Source: Haloglomus irregulare (GTDB taxonomy: Archaea > Halobacteriota > Halobacteria > Halobacteriales > Haloarculaceae). Taken from it: DNA of 64,000 nt. This document shows, in pieces, positions 25,284 through 34,456 of this stretch. How positions within the stretch are numbered: position 1 is the first letter of the stretch; each line of letters starts with the position of its first letter. The notes under the pieces are model-generated. The model was not told the origin of the DNA, made no database searches, and was given only the letters and a program-made list of their open reading frames with translations. The stretch is taken from the NCBI RefSeq assembly GCF_007421925.1, contig NZ_QMDX01000001.1, positions 518,629-582,628 on the forward strand, in the 5' to 3' direction. A program made the position numbers and the translations under genes.

Positions 25284-26507
25284 TCAGCCCGCGTCCGGGG
25301 GCTCGTCGCCGGCCAACTCGGCGAGCCGGCCGGCGCCCGACCGCGTCCCCTTCGCGACGAACCGGTCGCCGGCCTGGAGCCGGGTCTCGGGACCGGGGGA
25401 GACGACCCAGTCCGAGTCGCCGGCGGTCGCGGTCTCCTCGGGGCGGCCACGCCGGACCGCGATGACGCGCATCCCGGTCTCGGTCTCGACGGTCGCGCTC
25501 CCGAGCGTCGCGCCGTCGAGCGCGCTGCCCGGCGAGACGGTGTAGCGGACGATGACCTCGTCGGACTCCCAGACCGCCTCGGCGATGACCGGGTGGGTGC
25601 CCAGGCCGCGCAGGACACCCTCGCTGATCTCGACGGCGGCGTCGGAGATGACCTCCGTGGCGGTGGCGAGGTGGACCAGCCCGCGCAGCGCGACGGGGTC
25701 CTCGACCTCGGTGGCGGCCTGGAGGATCCACGCCTCGAACCGCGACTGGAGCGCGTCGACCTCGGCCTCCAGTTCGAGCACCTCCTCGGCGAGGGCCTCG
25801 CTGTCGTACAGCACCGAACCGTACGCCAGGTCGACCGCGAGCTCGCTCATGTCCTTCATCAGGACGACCGAGTCCATCGCCCGCGCCAGGTCGTCGGTGG
25901 TCGACTCGCTGTGCGCCGGCCGCTCGTAGGGCTGGCCACAGAGCCGCTCGTGGACCGTCGCGAGCCCGTCCTCGGCGCCGCGGAGTAGCGCCACGTCGCC
26001 GGCCTCGAGGCGGGTGTCGTTCGCGGGGTTGAGCAGCCAGCTCCCCTCCCGCCGGATGGCGATGATGCGGACGCCGGTCTCGGTCTCGATGTTGGACGCC
26101 CCCAGCGTCGTCCCCGCGAGCTGGGAGTCCGGCGACACCCCGACGGGGACCAGCGCCTCCACCGCGTCCGGGAGCGCCGTCCGCATCGACTCGGGCAGGC
26201 CGACCTCCTCAACGACGACCTTGGCGATGTCGCCGGCGGCGTCGCTCACCTTCTCGGCGGCGCCGACGACCCCGAGCACCGGCGCCAGCGCCTCGGCATC
26301 CGCCGGGTTCCGCGCGGCCATGAGCAGGCTCATCCGGGCCTGCATCTGCAGCACGTCCATCCGCTCCTCCAGCCCGAGCACCTCCTCGGCGACCTCGGTA
26401 CTGCCCAGCAGCACCGCCGAGTACGAGAGGTCGATGAGGAGCTCGGCGGTGTCCTTCATCTCCGCCAGAACCTCCTTGACGCTCACGGGCTCGTACTCGA
26501 CGTCCAT
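25284..26507 (-). CDS. Duplicated PhoU-TrkA_C protein, potassium-channel regulator type
   Basis: A 407-residue soluble protein made of two copies of a PhoU-like helical domain followed by a TrkA_C (RCK_C) domain. First PhoU: residues 8-100 (KDTAELLIDLSYSAVLLGS). First RCK_C: 120-190 (LGASNIETETGVRIIAIRR and LEAGDVALLRG). Second PhoU: 215-300 (MKDMSELAVDLAYGSVLYDS). Second RCK_C: 325-395 (LGSATVETETGMRVIAVRR and LQAGDRFVAKG). RCK_C domains bind nucleotides or ions and gate K+ transport, but no channel gene is adjacent. ATG 26507 follows GTTTTTAGTC about 27 nt upstream, a strong TATA. Confidence 0.85.
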   Translation of the reverse strand: MDVEYEPVSVKEVLAEMKDTAELLIDLSYSAVLLGSTEVAEEVLGLEERMDVLQMQARMSLLMAARNPADAEALAPVLGVVGAAEKVSDAAGDIAKVVVEEVGLPESMRTALPDAVEALVPVGVSPDSQLAGTTLGASNIETETGVRIIAIRREGSWLLNPANDTRLEAGDVALLRGAEDGLATVHERLCGQPYERPAHSESTTDDLARAMDSVVLMKDMSELAVDLAYGSVLYDSEALAEEVLELEAEVDALQSRFEAWILQAATEVEDPVALRGLVHLATATEVISDAAVEISEGVLRGLGTHPVIAEAVWESDEVIVRYTVSPGSALDGATLGSATVETETGMRVIAVRRGRPEETATAGDSDWVVSPGPETRLQAGDRFVAKGTRSGAGRLAELAGDEPPDAG

Positions 26508-26716
26508 GCTCGGGGTTGCGCGGCACCCGACTAAAAACGTTCGCGGGCGGGTCGACCCGGGTCGACGCGAGGAGCCGCCCCCAGCCGGCGGTCCCGTCAA
26601 GTACGCCCGGTTCCAGGCGGCAAGGCGTCTAAGTCCGGAGCAGCGGACGGACGGGTGAACGTGAACGCTCGTCGGTCCCGGCCCACCGCTCCGCCAGCCC
26701 CCGACGGTCGTTCGGG

Positions 26717-29581
26717 GTGGGGCTCGTGAGGCGTCCCCGCGAGATCGCCCGGCTGCTCGTCGCGGAGCGGCGCCGCGCCACCATCGTCGTCGTGCTGATC
26801 GCGACGCTGATAGTCGGCGCCGGCGCGCCGGCCGTCGAGCTGTCGACCTCGCTGGACCAGTTCCGGGGCGGGACCCAGGCGGCCGCCGAGGACGACTTCG
26901 TCGAGCGGGAGATGTCCGGCTCGGTCGCCGGCGTCGAGCAGTCGCTGCTGGTCGTCCGTAACGGGAACGAGTCCGCGGCCAACTCCGAGCGGAACCGCCT
27001 CAGCAGGGCGGCGTTCCTGACGAACCTGCGGATACAGGAGCGGCTGCTCGCCAACGGAACGGTCAACCGGACGCTGGTCGCCGAGCAGAAGCCCATCTCG
27101 ATGGCGAACGCCGTCGCCATCATCGCCATCCGCGACGAGCAGGGTGTCCCCATCGACGAGATGCGCATCGAGCCGCGGCCGCCGCTGGACGCCCAGCGGG
27201 CCGCCGTCCGGAACCTCTCGGCGTTCCAGCGCGACACCTACACCTCCTACGCGGTCAGGCAGGTCCTGTCCGACCCCGAGCACACCTGGCCGGACGGGGG
27301 CGGCTTCGCGTTCGTCCCGCTGAGCTACGAGGCGAACGGCAAGACCGCCCCGGCGACCGGCATCGTCCTCTCGCACGACGAGGACGCCGACCCGAAGAAC
27401 CTGACCGCCGCGCAGCTGACGGCCGAGCGCATCGCCAACGACGAGCTGTCCAGCTCCGAGGAGAGCGCGGTCATCGTCGGGAACGGCGTCATCAACGCCG
27501 AGCTGCGGCAGTCATCGCTCGATAGCCTCGCCATCGTCGGGCCGTTCGCGCTCGGGCTGATGATGCTCGTCCTGCTTCTCGCCTACCGTGACCTCGCGGA
27601 CGCGGCGCTGGGGCTCGTAGGCGTCGGGATGGTCCAGCTCTGGACCTTCGGCTTCATGGGCTGGTTCGGCATCACGTTCAACCAGCTGTTCGTGGCCGTG
27701 CCGGTCCTGCTGATGGGGCTCTCGGTCGACTACGCCATTCACGTCTTCATGCGCCACCGCGAGGAGCGCCCGCCCGGCGCCGACCGCGGCGCGGACCCCC
27801 GGGCCGACCCCGAGCCGCGGGGGGGTCCCACCCGGACCGACGGGGGCGATGGGGAGGACGGGGACCCGGACGACGGCGGGTTCGTCTTCGGCGAGGACGG
27901 GGCGGGCGACGAGCCGGACGGCGACGACGGTCCGGGCACCGGGGGCGACGGCGTTGCGGGGGCCGCTTCGACACCGGGCGGGCGTGACCCGGACCCGTCG
28001 GGCGGGCACGCGGTCGGCGGGGGTGGCAGCGTCACGGACACGATGACGGTCGGGCTGGCGGGCGTCGGGACCGCGCTGACGCTGGTGACGCTGACCACGG
28101 CGACGGGGTTCCTCGCGAACTTCACCAGCGGCGTCGGGCCCATCCGCGAGTTCGGCGTCGTCTGTGCGGTCGGCATCGTCGCCGCGCTGGTCGTGTTCGG
28201 GGCGTTCGTCCCCGCGATGAAGGTCGAGGTCGACCGGGCGCTGGAGGCCCGTGGCCGGGACCGGCGGCAGGCGGCCTTCGGCACGACCGGCCGGTTCGAG
28301 TCGTTCCTGGGCGCCATCGTCGGCTTCGCCCACCGGACGCCGTGGCTCGTCGTCGGCGCCGCCGTGTTGCTGACTACTGCCGGCGTCGCCGGCGCCGTGC
28401 AGGTCCCCAACGACTTCGAGCAGGACGACCTGCTGGTCGACGACGGGGACGTGCCGCCGTGGACGTCGGCCCTCCCGCCGGCCCTCCAGCCGGCGAACTA
28501 CACCGCCAAGGAGAACCTCGACTACGTCGAGGAGGCCGGTTTCATCTACGACGGTACGTTCACGCAGTACGTCATCAGGGGCGACGTGACGGATGACGAC
28601 GCGCTGGAGCGGACCCAGCGCGCCGGCGACCGGGTGAACGACACCGGGGTCGTCCTCCAGCTCCCCGACAGGAGCTACGCCACGCGGACGCCCGTCCGCG
28701 TGATGGACACCGTGGCCGACCGGAACGAGTCGTTCGCCGCGGTCAAGCGACGGGCCGACGCGGACGACGACGGCATCCCGGACCGGAACCTCGCCGAGGT
28801 GTACGACGCGCTCTACGAGACCGCCCCGCAGGCCGCCCGGACGGTCGTGGCCCGCGAGGACGGCGAGTACGTCGCGCTCCGGGTGAAGATCCCCGTCAAC
28901 GGCAGCTACTCCGAGCAGGTGGTGACCGAACGGGTGCGCAACGCCTCCGCGCCGGTCCAGGGCGACGGCCTCCGGACCACCGCCACCGGCCAGCCGGTCG
29001 AGAACCAGGCCGTCGCCGCGCAGCTGCTCGACACGGTCAGCCAGGGGCTGGCCATCACCCTCTCGGTCGTCCTCGTCATCCTGATGCTGGTCTACCGGCG
29101 CACCGAGGGGTACGCCTCGCTCGGGGCCGTGACGCTGCTCCCCGTCGGGATGGCCGTCGCGTGGATCCTGGGGACGATGTCCCTGCTCGGCATCCCGTTC
29201 AACGTGATGACGGCGCTCATCACGTCGTTCACCATCGGGATCGGGGTGGACTACGCCATCCACCTCTCCGAGCGGTATATGCAGGAGCTGGAGGCCCAGG
29301 GCGAGATGGTGGGTGCGCTGGAGACCGCCGTGCTGGGCTCGGGCGGCGCGATGCTCGGCTCGGCCATCACCGACATCGCCGGCGTCGGCGTGCTCGCCTT
29401 CGCCATCCTCGAGCCGCTCCAGCAGTTCGGCGTCATCACCGCGCTCACCATCGCCTACTCCTTCGTCGGCGCGGTCGTCGTCCTGCCGGCGCTGCTGGTG
29501 CTGTGGACCCGGCGCTACGGGCCCGACGGCGCCAGGGGCCGGGGAGGCCGCTCGGCGGAGCCGATGAGCGTCGACGACTGA
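26717..29581 (+). CDS. RND-superfamily (MMPL-type) exporter
   Basis: A 954-residue membrane transporter with the two-fold RND layout. TM1 lies near residues 20-38 (IVVVLIATLIVGAGAPAV), followed by an extracellular domain, then a cluster of TMs including LSVDYAIHVFMRH, the TM4 motif of the patched/MmpL group. The second half repeats this (GVDYAIHLSERYM). Between the TMs at residues about 346-440 is a Gly/Asp/Pro-rich insertion with no predicted fold. Such pumps use the proton or sodium gradient to export lipids or hydrophobic compounds. GTG 26717 is the likely start; GTG 26726 is an alternative. Confidence 0.85.
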   Translation: MGLVRRPREIARLLVAERRRATIVVVLIATLIVGAGAPAVELSTSLDQFRGGTQAAAEDDFVEREMSGSVAGVEQSLLVVRNGNESAANSERNRLSRAAFLTNLRIQERLLANGTVNRTLVAEQKPISMANAVAIIAIRDEQGVPIDEMRIEPRPPLDAQRAAVRNLSAFQRDTYTSYAVRQVLSDPEHTWPDGGGFAFVPLSYEANGKTAPATGIVLSHDEDADPKNLTAAQLTAERIANDELSSSEESAVIVGNGVINAELRQSSLDSLAIVGPFALGLMMLVLLLAYRDLADAALGLVGVGMVQLWTFGFMGWFGITFNQLFVAVPVLLMGLSVDYAIHVFMRHREERPPGADRGADPRADPEPRGGPTRTDGGDGEDGDPDDGGFVFGEDGAGDEPDGDDGPGTGGDGVAGAASTPGGRDPDPSGGHAVGGGGSVTDTMTVGLAGVGTALTLVTLTTATGFLANFTSGVGPIREFGVVCAVGIVAALVVFGAFVPAMKVEVDRALEARGRDRRQAAFGTTGRFESFLGAIVGFAHRTPWLVVGAAVLLTTAGVAGAVQVPNDFEQDDLLVDDGDVPPWTSALPPALQPANYTAKENLDYVEEAGFIYDGTFTQYVIRGDVTDDDALERTQRAGDRVNDTGVVLQLPDRSYATRTPVRVMDTVADRNESFAAVKRRADADDDGIPDRNLAEVYDALYETAPQAARTVVAREDGEYVALRVKIPVNGSYSEQVVTERVRNASAPVQGDGLRTTATGQPVENQAVAAQLLDTVSQGLAITLSVVLVILMLVYRRTEGYASLGAVTLLPVGMAVAWILGTMSLLGIPFNVMTALITSFTIGIGVDYAIHLSERYMQELEAQGEMVGALETAVLGSGGAMLGSAITDIAGVGVLAFAILEPLQQFGVITALTIAYSFVGAVVVLPALLVLWTRRYGPDGARGRGGRSAEPMSVDD

Positions 29582-29652
29582 TACGCCCTCGGACACGGCC
29601 GGCAGGCGCCCCCGACCGAAACTCACAGGCCGCTGCCGCGTGAGGCCCCGTC

Positions 29653-30732
29653 ATGTCCGAGCTTCACTGCCCCTCCTGTGGCGCCGCGTACGCCGACCGG
29701 TGGCGCTGCGAGTGTGGCGCGCCACTGGACTACGAGCAGCCGCTTCCGGACGCGGACACCCCGAGCGATGCCACGCTCGACCTCACGCGGGGGCTGTGGG
29801 CCTTCGACGCGTTCCTGCCGGTCGAGCCCCGCGTGACGCTGGGCGAGGGGCCGACGCCGCTGGTCGAGGCGCCCGAGTGGGGCGCCGGATTCAAGCTCGA
29901 CTGGACGCTCCCGTCGGGGTCGTTCAAGGATAGAGGTGCGACGGCGATGCTGTCGCGGGCGGCCGAACTCGGCGTCGACCGCGTGGTCGAGGACTCCTCG
30001 GGCAACGCCGGCGCCGCGGTCGCCACCTACGCCGCTCGTGCGGGCATCGACTGCCGGGTGTACGTCCCCGCGGACGTGAAGCCGGGGAAGGTCGAGGCCA
30101 TCGAGCGGGCCGGCGCCGAGGTCGAGCGGGTCGAGGGCTCCCGCGAGGCCGTGACCGAGGCCTGCATCGCGGCCGTCGAGGCCGGCGAGGGCTGGTACGC
30201 CAGCCACGCGTGGAACCCGCAGTTCTTCGCCGGGACCGCGACGCTTGCCTACGAGATCGCCTGGCAGCGCGACTGGTCCGTCCCGGACGCGGTGGTGCTG
30301 CCCCTGGGCCATGGGACGATGTTCCTGGGCGTGTACCGCGGGTTCCGGGCGCTCCGGGACGCGGGCTGGACCGACGGGATGCCGCGACTGCTCGGGGCAC
30401 AGGCCGCCGGCTACGCACCCGTCGTCGAGGCGCTGCACGGGGGGGCGGCGGCGGCGGGGGACAACGACACCGCCGACGGCATCCAGATCCGGGAGCCGGT
30501 CCGGTTCGAGGAGATACTGGCGGCCGTCGAGGCGACAGACGGGGACGCCATCGCCCTCGGCGAGGCGGCCGTCGAGCGGGAGCTGGATGCGCTCCACCGG
30601 GCGGGCCTCTACGCCGAACCGACGTGTGCGGTCGCGCCCGCAGCGCTACGCGAGTACAGAGAGCGGGGCGTCCTGAACACGGACGAGGACGTGGTGGTCG
30701 GGCTCAGTGGGAGCGGCCTAAAGGGAATATAA
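29653..30732 (+). CDS. Threonine synthase family PLP enzyme
   Basis: A 359-residue fold-type II PLP enzyme of the threonine synthase group, which converts O-phosphohomoserine to threonine. An N-terminal zinc ribbon (CPSC and CECG, residues 6-21) precedes the catalytic domain. The PLP lysine is Lys92 in GSFKDRG, and SSGNAGAAVA is the phosphate or asparagine loop. The C-terminal segment LSGSGLKG is typical. It lies 71 bp downstream of the RND gene in the same orientation. Haloarchaea often carry several ThrC paralogues, so the exact substrate is uncertain. Confidence 0.82.
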   Translation: MSELHCPSCGAAYADRWRCECGAPLDYEQPLPDADTPSDATLDLTRGLWAFDAFLPVEPRVTLGEGPTPLVEAPEWGAGFKLDWTLPSGSFKDRGATAMLSRAAELGVDRVVEDSSGNAGAAVATYAARAGIDCRVYVPADVKPGKVEAIERAGAEVERVEGSREAVTEACIAAVEAGEGWYASHAWNPQFFAGTATLAYEIAWQRDWSVPDAVVLPLGHGTMFLGVYRGFRALRDAGWTDGMPRLLGAQAAGYAPVVEALHGGAAAAGDNDTADGIQIREPVRFEEILAAVEATDGDAIALGEAAVERELDALHRAGLYAEPTCAVAPAALREYRERGVLNTDEDVVVGLSGSGLKGI

Positions 30733-30814
30733 CCCACGGAAATCGGACGTTCGGCCCGTAGCGATACGATAATCCGGAAACATCGCGATCGGAGTCGGAA
30801 CACGGGCTCCTGTA

Positions 30815-31864
30815 TCAGTTCGCCGTCTCGGCGGCCTGCCGGAGGTCATCGATGATGCGGCCGGGGTCCTCGATGCCGACCGGGAGCCGGACGAGGTCGT
30901 CCGTGACACCCGAGGACTGCTTCCCTGTCTCGGTCGGTTGCTGGTGGGTGGTGGAGGCGGGGTGGATGATGAGCGTCCTCGCGTCACCGACGTCGGCGAG
31001 GGGGCTGGCGAGCTCCGTCGACTCGACCGTCGTCCGGGGGGCCTCGTAATCGCCCGCCAGGCCGAAGCTGATCATCCCGCCGTACCCGCCGTCGAGGTAC
31101 TCGCTGGCTGTGTCGTGGGCCGGGTGGAATTCGAGGCCGGGGTAGTTGACCCAGGCCACGTCCGCGTGCTGGTCGAGGAACTCGGCGACGGCCATCGCGT
31201 TCTCGCAGTGGCGCTCCAGCCACAGCGGGAGCGTCTCGAACCCCTGGGTGGGCTGCCAGGCGTCGAACGGGGCCTGCTGGTTGCCGAGGTCGCGGACCCA
31301 CGGGCGATGGCCGCGTACCTGAACGCCTGCTCGCCGAACGTCTCGGCGGAGTTGACGCCGTGGTATGCCGGATCGTCGCCCGCGATCTCGGGGGAATTCC
31401 CGGCGTGGCCGGCCCACGGGAAGGAGTCGCCGTCGACGACCACCCCGCCGACGGCGGTGCCGGACCCGTGGAGCCACTTGGTCGTGGAGTCCCGGACCGA
31501 GTCCGCGCCGTGCCCCGGGGGTCGGCAGAGCGCCGGCGTCGCGAACGTGTTGTCCGTGAACAGTGGCGTGTCATGCTCGTGAGCGATGTCGGCGACACGC
31601 CGGACGTCCAGCGTGTCAAGCGCCGGGTCGTGACTCCCCGTCGTTCGACGGGGTGCGTGGGGTAGGTGTACGTGCCGCCGTACAACGAGGAGGCCGGGAC
31701 GATGTGTTCGCCCGCCGAGGCGAGCAGGAACGTCGTCAGGCCGAGCGCGGCCATGCCCGAGGAGGTCGCGGCGGCGCCCGGGCCCCTGTCGCAGGGTCGG
31801 GCTCCTGGCCGACGTGGAGTGAGTCGGTCAGGAGCTGTCGGCCGTTGTCCGGGTCGTCACCCAC
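30815..31864 (-). pseudogene. metY: Decayed O-acetylhomoserine sulfhydrylase (metY)
   Basis: Pieces of the MetY/OAH-sulfhydrylase PLP family lie in order on the minus strand but in changing frames. TDSLHVGQEPDPATGAR (near 31820) jumps straight to ATSSGMAALGLTTFLL, so about 65 residues are missing. After SSLYGGTYTY another stretch of about 50 residues is gone before LDVRRVADIAHEHD and FTDNTFATP. At 31300 there is another shift before RDLGNQQAPFDAWQ, after which the C-terminal third is intact (ETLPLWLERHCENAM to the TGA at 30815). The PLP-lysine region survives as TTKWLHGSG. Functional enzyme is impossible. The metX partner usually found next door is absent. Confidence 0.88.
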
Positions 31865-31926
31865 ACCGGTCCCCCGATGGGGGCGGCTCCAACGCAACCC
31901 CGGAGCGTATCGGGGTCGGCGCCAGG

Positions 31927-33030
31927 TCACGCCGCCTTGGACTCCGACTCCCGCCGGCGCGGGAACCGCTGCTCGGCGACGGCGAAGACGAGCGTGCTGA
32001 ACACCCCGAGGAGGGTGCCGCCGGCGAGCGCCGCCGCCAGATACGGCAGGTCCGCGAACGACAGGTCGAGGAAGAAGGCGCTCACGCCGTGGAGGACCAC
32101 CGCGATGGCGATGACGTAGAACGGTGCGTTGAGGTAGCGCCAGCGGAAGCCACCGGCCATGTACTCGTCGGTGATGCGCCCCAGCGAGGCGATGACGCCG
32201 GCGGCGGCGAACCACTCGACGGCGCCGCTGACGAGCGCCGAGACCGTCCGCCCCGGTCCGAGCTGGCCACCCGCCGTGGTGCGGATGGTCTCGACGGTCT
32301 CGACCCCGGTGACGCCGCCGACGACCAGCAGCGCCGCCGCGACCACGGAGGTGACGAGCGTCACCCGGCCGGTGAACAGCCCGGTCCGGGTGCGCTCGAC
32401 CACCCGGTCGATCACCTGCTCCATCGCCAGCCCACGCGCGAGGACGTACAGCCCCAGTAGCCCGGAGACCAGCCCCAGCGTCGAGCCGGGGAGCCCCAGC
32501 TGCTCGGCCAGGATGGCGACCGGGTAGATGAGCAGCAGGATGCCCAGCGGGACGAGGATGGTGCCCCGCGTCTCGGGGTCCGACAGCACCTGCTTGAACG
32601 TGTAGTACATCGATTCGAGGTCCTGTGCCTGGCGGACGACGACGCGGCGGACGCCGTCGATGGGGACCCGCGACCGGATGACGGGGATGACGGACTCGTC
32701 CTGCGCGCCGTCGGTGACGACCAGCGCGCGGACGTCCTCGCCGGTCGCGAGCGAGGCGAGCACGGTGTCGACCTCGTCGCCGACCTTCCGGTTGGCGGCG
32801 ACGTCGCCCCGCTCGGTCCCCGTGACGACGGCCACCTCGACGGTCTCGTCGGTGATGCGGTCGTGGAGGTGACACCCCTCGAAGCAGACGTTCACGTCGG
32901 AGTCCTCGGGGTCGGCGGTCGCCAGGTCCACGGCGGCCTCCTCGACGGCGGCCCGGCCGATGACCGGCGTCTCGTGGGCCGTCTTCCGCCCGAGGTCGTC
33001 GTCGAGGTCGACACACAGCACCAGCAGCAC
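31927..33030 (-). CDS. DUF373 family membrane protein
   Basis: A 367-residue archaeal DUF373 protein. The N-terminal 145 residues form a soluble alpha/beta domain (MLLVLCVDLDDDLGRK, then VALVVTDGAQDE-like VRALVVTDGAQDESVI), and the rest has about six TM helices (LVPLGILLLIYPVAIL, LVTSVVAAALLVVGG and others) with a basic C-terminus. Function unknown; the family is archaeal. The start is GTG 33030, judged from the TTAACCC element about 27 nt upstream. It is followed by the dead metY on the same strand, with no sign of a shared role. Confidence 0.85.
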   Translation of the reverse strand: MLLVLCVDLDDDLGRKTAHETPVIGRAAVEEAAVDLATADPEDSDVNVCFEGCHLHDRITDETVEVAVVTGTERGDVAANRKVGDEVDTVLASLATGEDVRALVVTDGAQDESVIPVIRSRVPIDGVRRVVVRQAQDLESMYYTFKQVLSDPETRGTILVPLGILLLIYPVAILAEQLGLPGSTLGLVSGLLGLYVLARGLAMEQVIDRVVERTRTGLFTGRVTLVTSVVAAALLVVGGVTGVETVETIRTTAGGQLGPGRTVSALVSGAVEWFAAAGVIASLGRITDEYMAGGFRWRYLNAPFYVIAIAVVLHGVSAFFLDLSFADLPYLAAALAGGTLLGVFSTLVFAVAEQRFPRRRESESKAA

Positions 33031-33176
33031 GGTCGCCCGGCGATAGGACGTGGTGGGTTAACTCGCTTGCGGGTGCTCTGGCGGTGGGCGGGGCGCATCA
33101 CCCCGGAGCGCGGTCGCGGTTCCCGTCGCGGCCCGGTTCCATCGGTTTGACCTTCCGGCGCCGCTAGCAGCACAGT

Positions 33177-33800
33177 ATGCGACGGCGAGCACTCCTCACG
33201 ACGGCTGCGGCCGGTGCGACCGGGCTGCTCGCCGGCTGTTCGTTCGGCGACGGCGGCGAGGGCGGCGGGGGGCCGGCCGTCGCGGACACGGACGGGGAAG
33301 CCGGGACGCCCCCGACCGACGACGGGCGGATGAGACTGACCTCGTCGGCCTTCGGCGACGGCGCCCGGATCCCGTCCCAGCACGGCTGCGACGGGATCGG
33401 CCTCTCGCCGCCGCTCTCGGTCGGCGGCGTCCCCGACGGGACGGAGACGCTGGCGCTCATCGCCGACGACCCGGACGCCCCGACCGGCGAGCCGTTCGTC
33501 CACTGGCTCGTCTGGAACGTGCCGGTGACGCTGCGGACGTGGCCAGGTGGGGTCACGCCCAACGAGCGGGCCACGGACCTGGACGGCGCCCCGCAGGGAA
33601 CGAACAGCGGTGGCGGCCTGGGCTACTTCCCCGCGTGCCCGCCGAAGGACGACGGCCCGCACCGCTACCGGTTCACGATGGTCGCGGTCGACGACCGACT
33701 CCCCCTCGACCCGGGCGCGGAGCGGGCCGCACTGGAGTCGGCACTCGACGGGAGGACGCTGGCACGAGCGCGACTCGTCGGTACCTACGAGCGCGATTGA
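33177..33800 (+). CDS. PEBP (YbhB/YbcL) family lipoprotein
   Basis: A 207-residue exported protein. The N-terminus MRRRALLTT resembles a Tat-type signal, and LAGC with Cys21 forms a lipobox, so it should be lipid-anchored outside the membrane. After a Gly/Asp-rich linker comes the phosphatidylethanolamine-binding/Raf-kinase-inhibitor-like fold: LIADDPDAPTGEPFVHWLVWNV, with the conserved Asp-Pro-Asp-Ala-Pro and His-Trp pair, then GYFPACPPKDDGPHRY. Ligand unknown; these proteins bind small anionic groups. It diverges from the DUF373 gene (146 bp). Confidence 0.88.
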   Translation: MRRRALLTTAAAGATGLLAGCSFGDGGEGGGGPAVADTDGEAGTPPTDDGRMRLTSSAFGDGARIPSQHGCDGIGLSPPLSVGGVPDGTETLALIADDPDAPTGEPFVHWLVWNVPVTLRTWPGGVTPNERATDLDGAPQGTNSGGGLGYFPACPPKDDGPHRYRFTMVAVDDRLPLDPGAERAALESALDGRTLARARLVGTYERD

Positions 33801-33868
33801 GCGGAGTCGGGCGGACGGGGGCATCCCCGGGTCGGTGGCGGCCGGCGGGCCTCGGCGTCCGACGCGGG

Positions 33869-34003
33869 TCAGGCGTCCATCCAGCCGCACTCCCCACAGG
33901 TCGCGATGTCGCTGACGATGGCCGTTCGGCCGCCACAGTACGGGCAGTTGGCCGCCGGGACGTCCTCGAGCGGGTCGGCGTCGGAGTGTTCGGTGGTCGC
34001 CAT
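33869..34003 (-). CDS. CPxCG-type zinc micro-protein
   Basis: A 44-residue protein missed by length filters. It has two zinc knuckles, CPYCG near residue 20 and CGECGW near the C-terminus, 13 residues apart. Haloarchaea encode many such one-domain zinc proteins under 70 residues, some of which affect biofilm or stress responses. It starts 4 bp after the stop of the next zinc micro-protein upstream, so the two probably form one transcript. The ATG at 34003 is the only reasonable start. Confidence 0.68.
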   Translation of the reverse strand: MATTEHSDADPLEDVPAANCPYCGGRTAIVSDIATCGECGWMDA

Positions 34004-34007
34004 GGGT

Positions 34008-34208
34008 TCAGAGGCGGAGGGCCGAACGGTCGACGATCGATTCCTCGCCGAGGCCGGCCGAGGTCGGAGTGAACTCGCACTCGAAGCAGCTGTAGAGTCC
34101 CTGCCCGTTGAGTACGGTCGCGCCACACTCCGGGCACTCGTGACCGGTCCCGAGGTCGTCCGTCGTCCCGAGTACCGCATTATCATCCGCGGGGTCCGTG
34201 ATTGCCAT
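34008..34208 (-). CDS. CPxCG-type zinc micro-protein
   Basis: A 66-residue acidic protein with CPECG (near residue 25) and CFECEF (near residue 41), a rubredoxin-like zinc knuckle pair. The tail includes GLGEESIVDRSALRL. ATG 34208 is preceded by GCTTTACAG about 27 nt upstream, a clear leaderless promoter; the longer in-frame extension to 34292 crosses this element and is rejected. It leads a two-gene unit with the 44-residue zinc protein. It diverges from the radical SAM gene. Confidence 0.72.
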   Translation of the reverse strand: MAITDPADDNAVLGTTDDLGTGHECPECGATVLNGQGLYSCFECEFTPTSAGLGEESIVDRSALRL

Positions 34209-34456
34209 ACACACCACCACTCCATCGTCACTGTAAAGCGTTTCGTGGATATCAACTAATACGCCACAAAGTCCTATGAACACATTATACATCTCGCGAT
34301 TGCTTTGTCTCCGTCATCCTAAGCCCCGATTCCCCGAGGAAATGTACGGTATCGGGTCTGCACTCGACGGGCGGTCGGTTCCGTGCCGGCCGGGCGGTGT
34401 GTGGTCCCCCCGCAGGCCGACTGCCGAGACACACGACTTTTTACCTCGCTCCCGCT

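Noticed and set aside
34208-34292. Longer start for the 66-residue zinc protein
   Set aside because: The extension crosses the AT-rich promoter element and reads as hydrophobic sequence unrelated to the zinc micro-protein layout.
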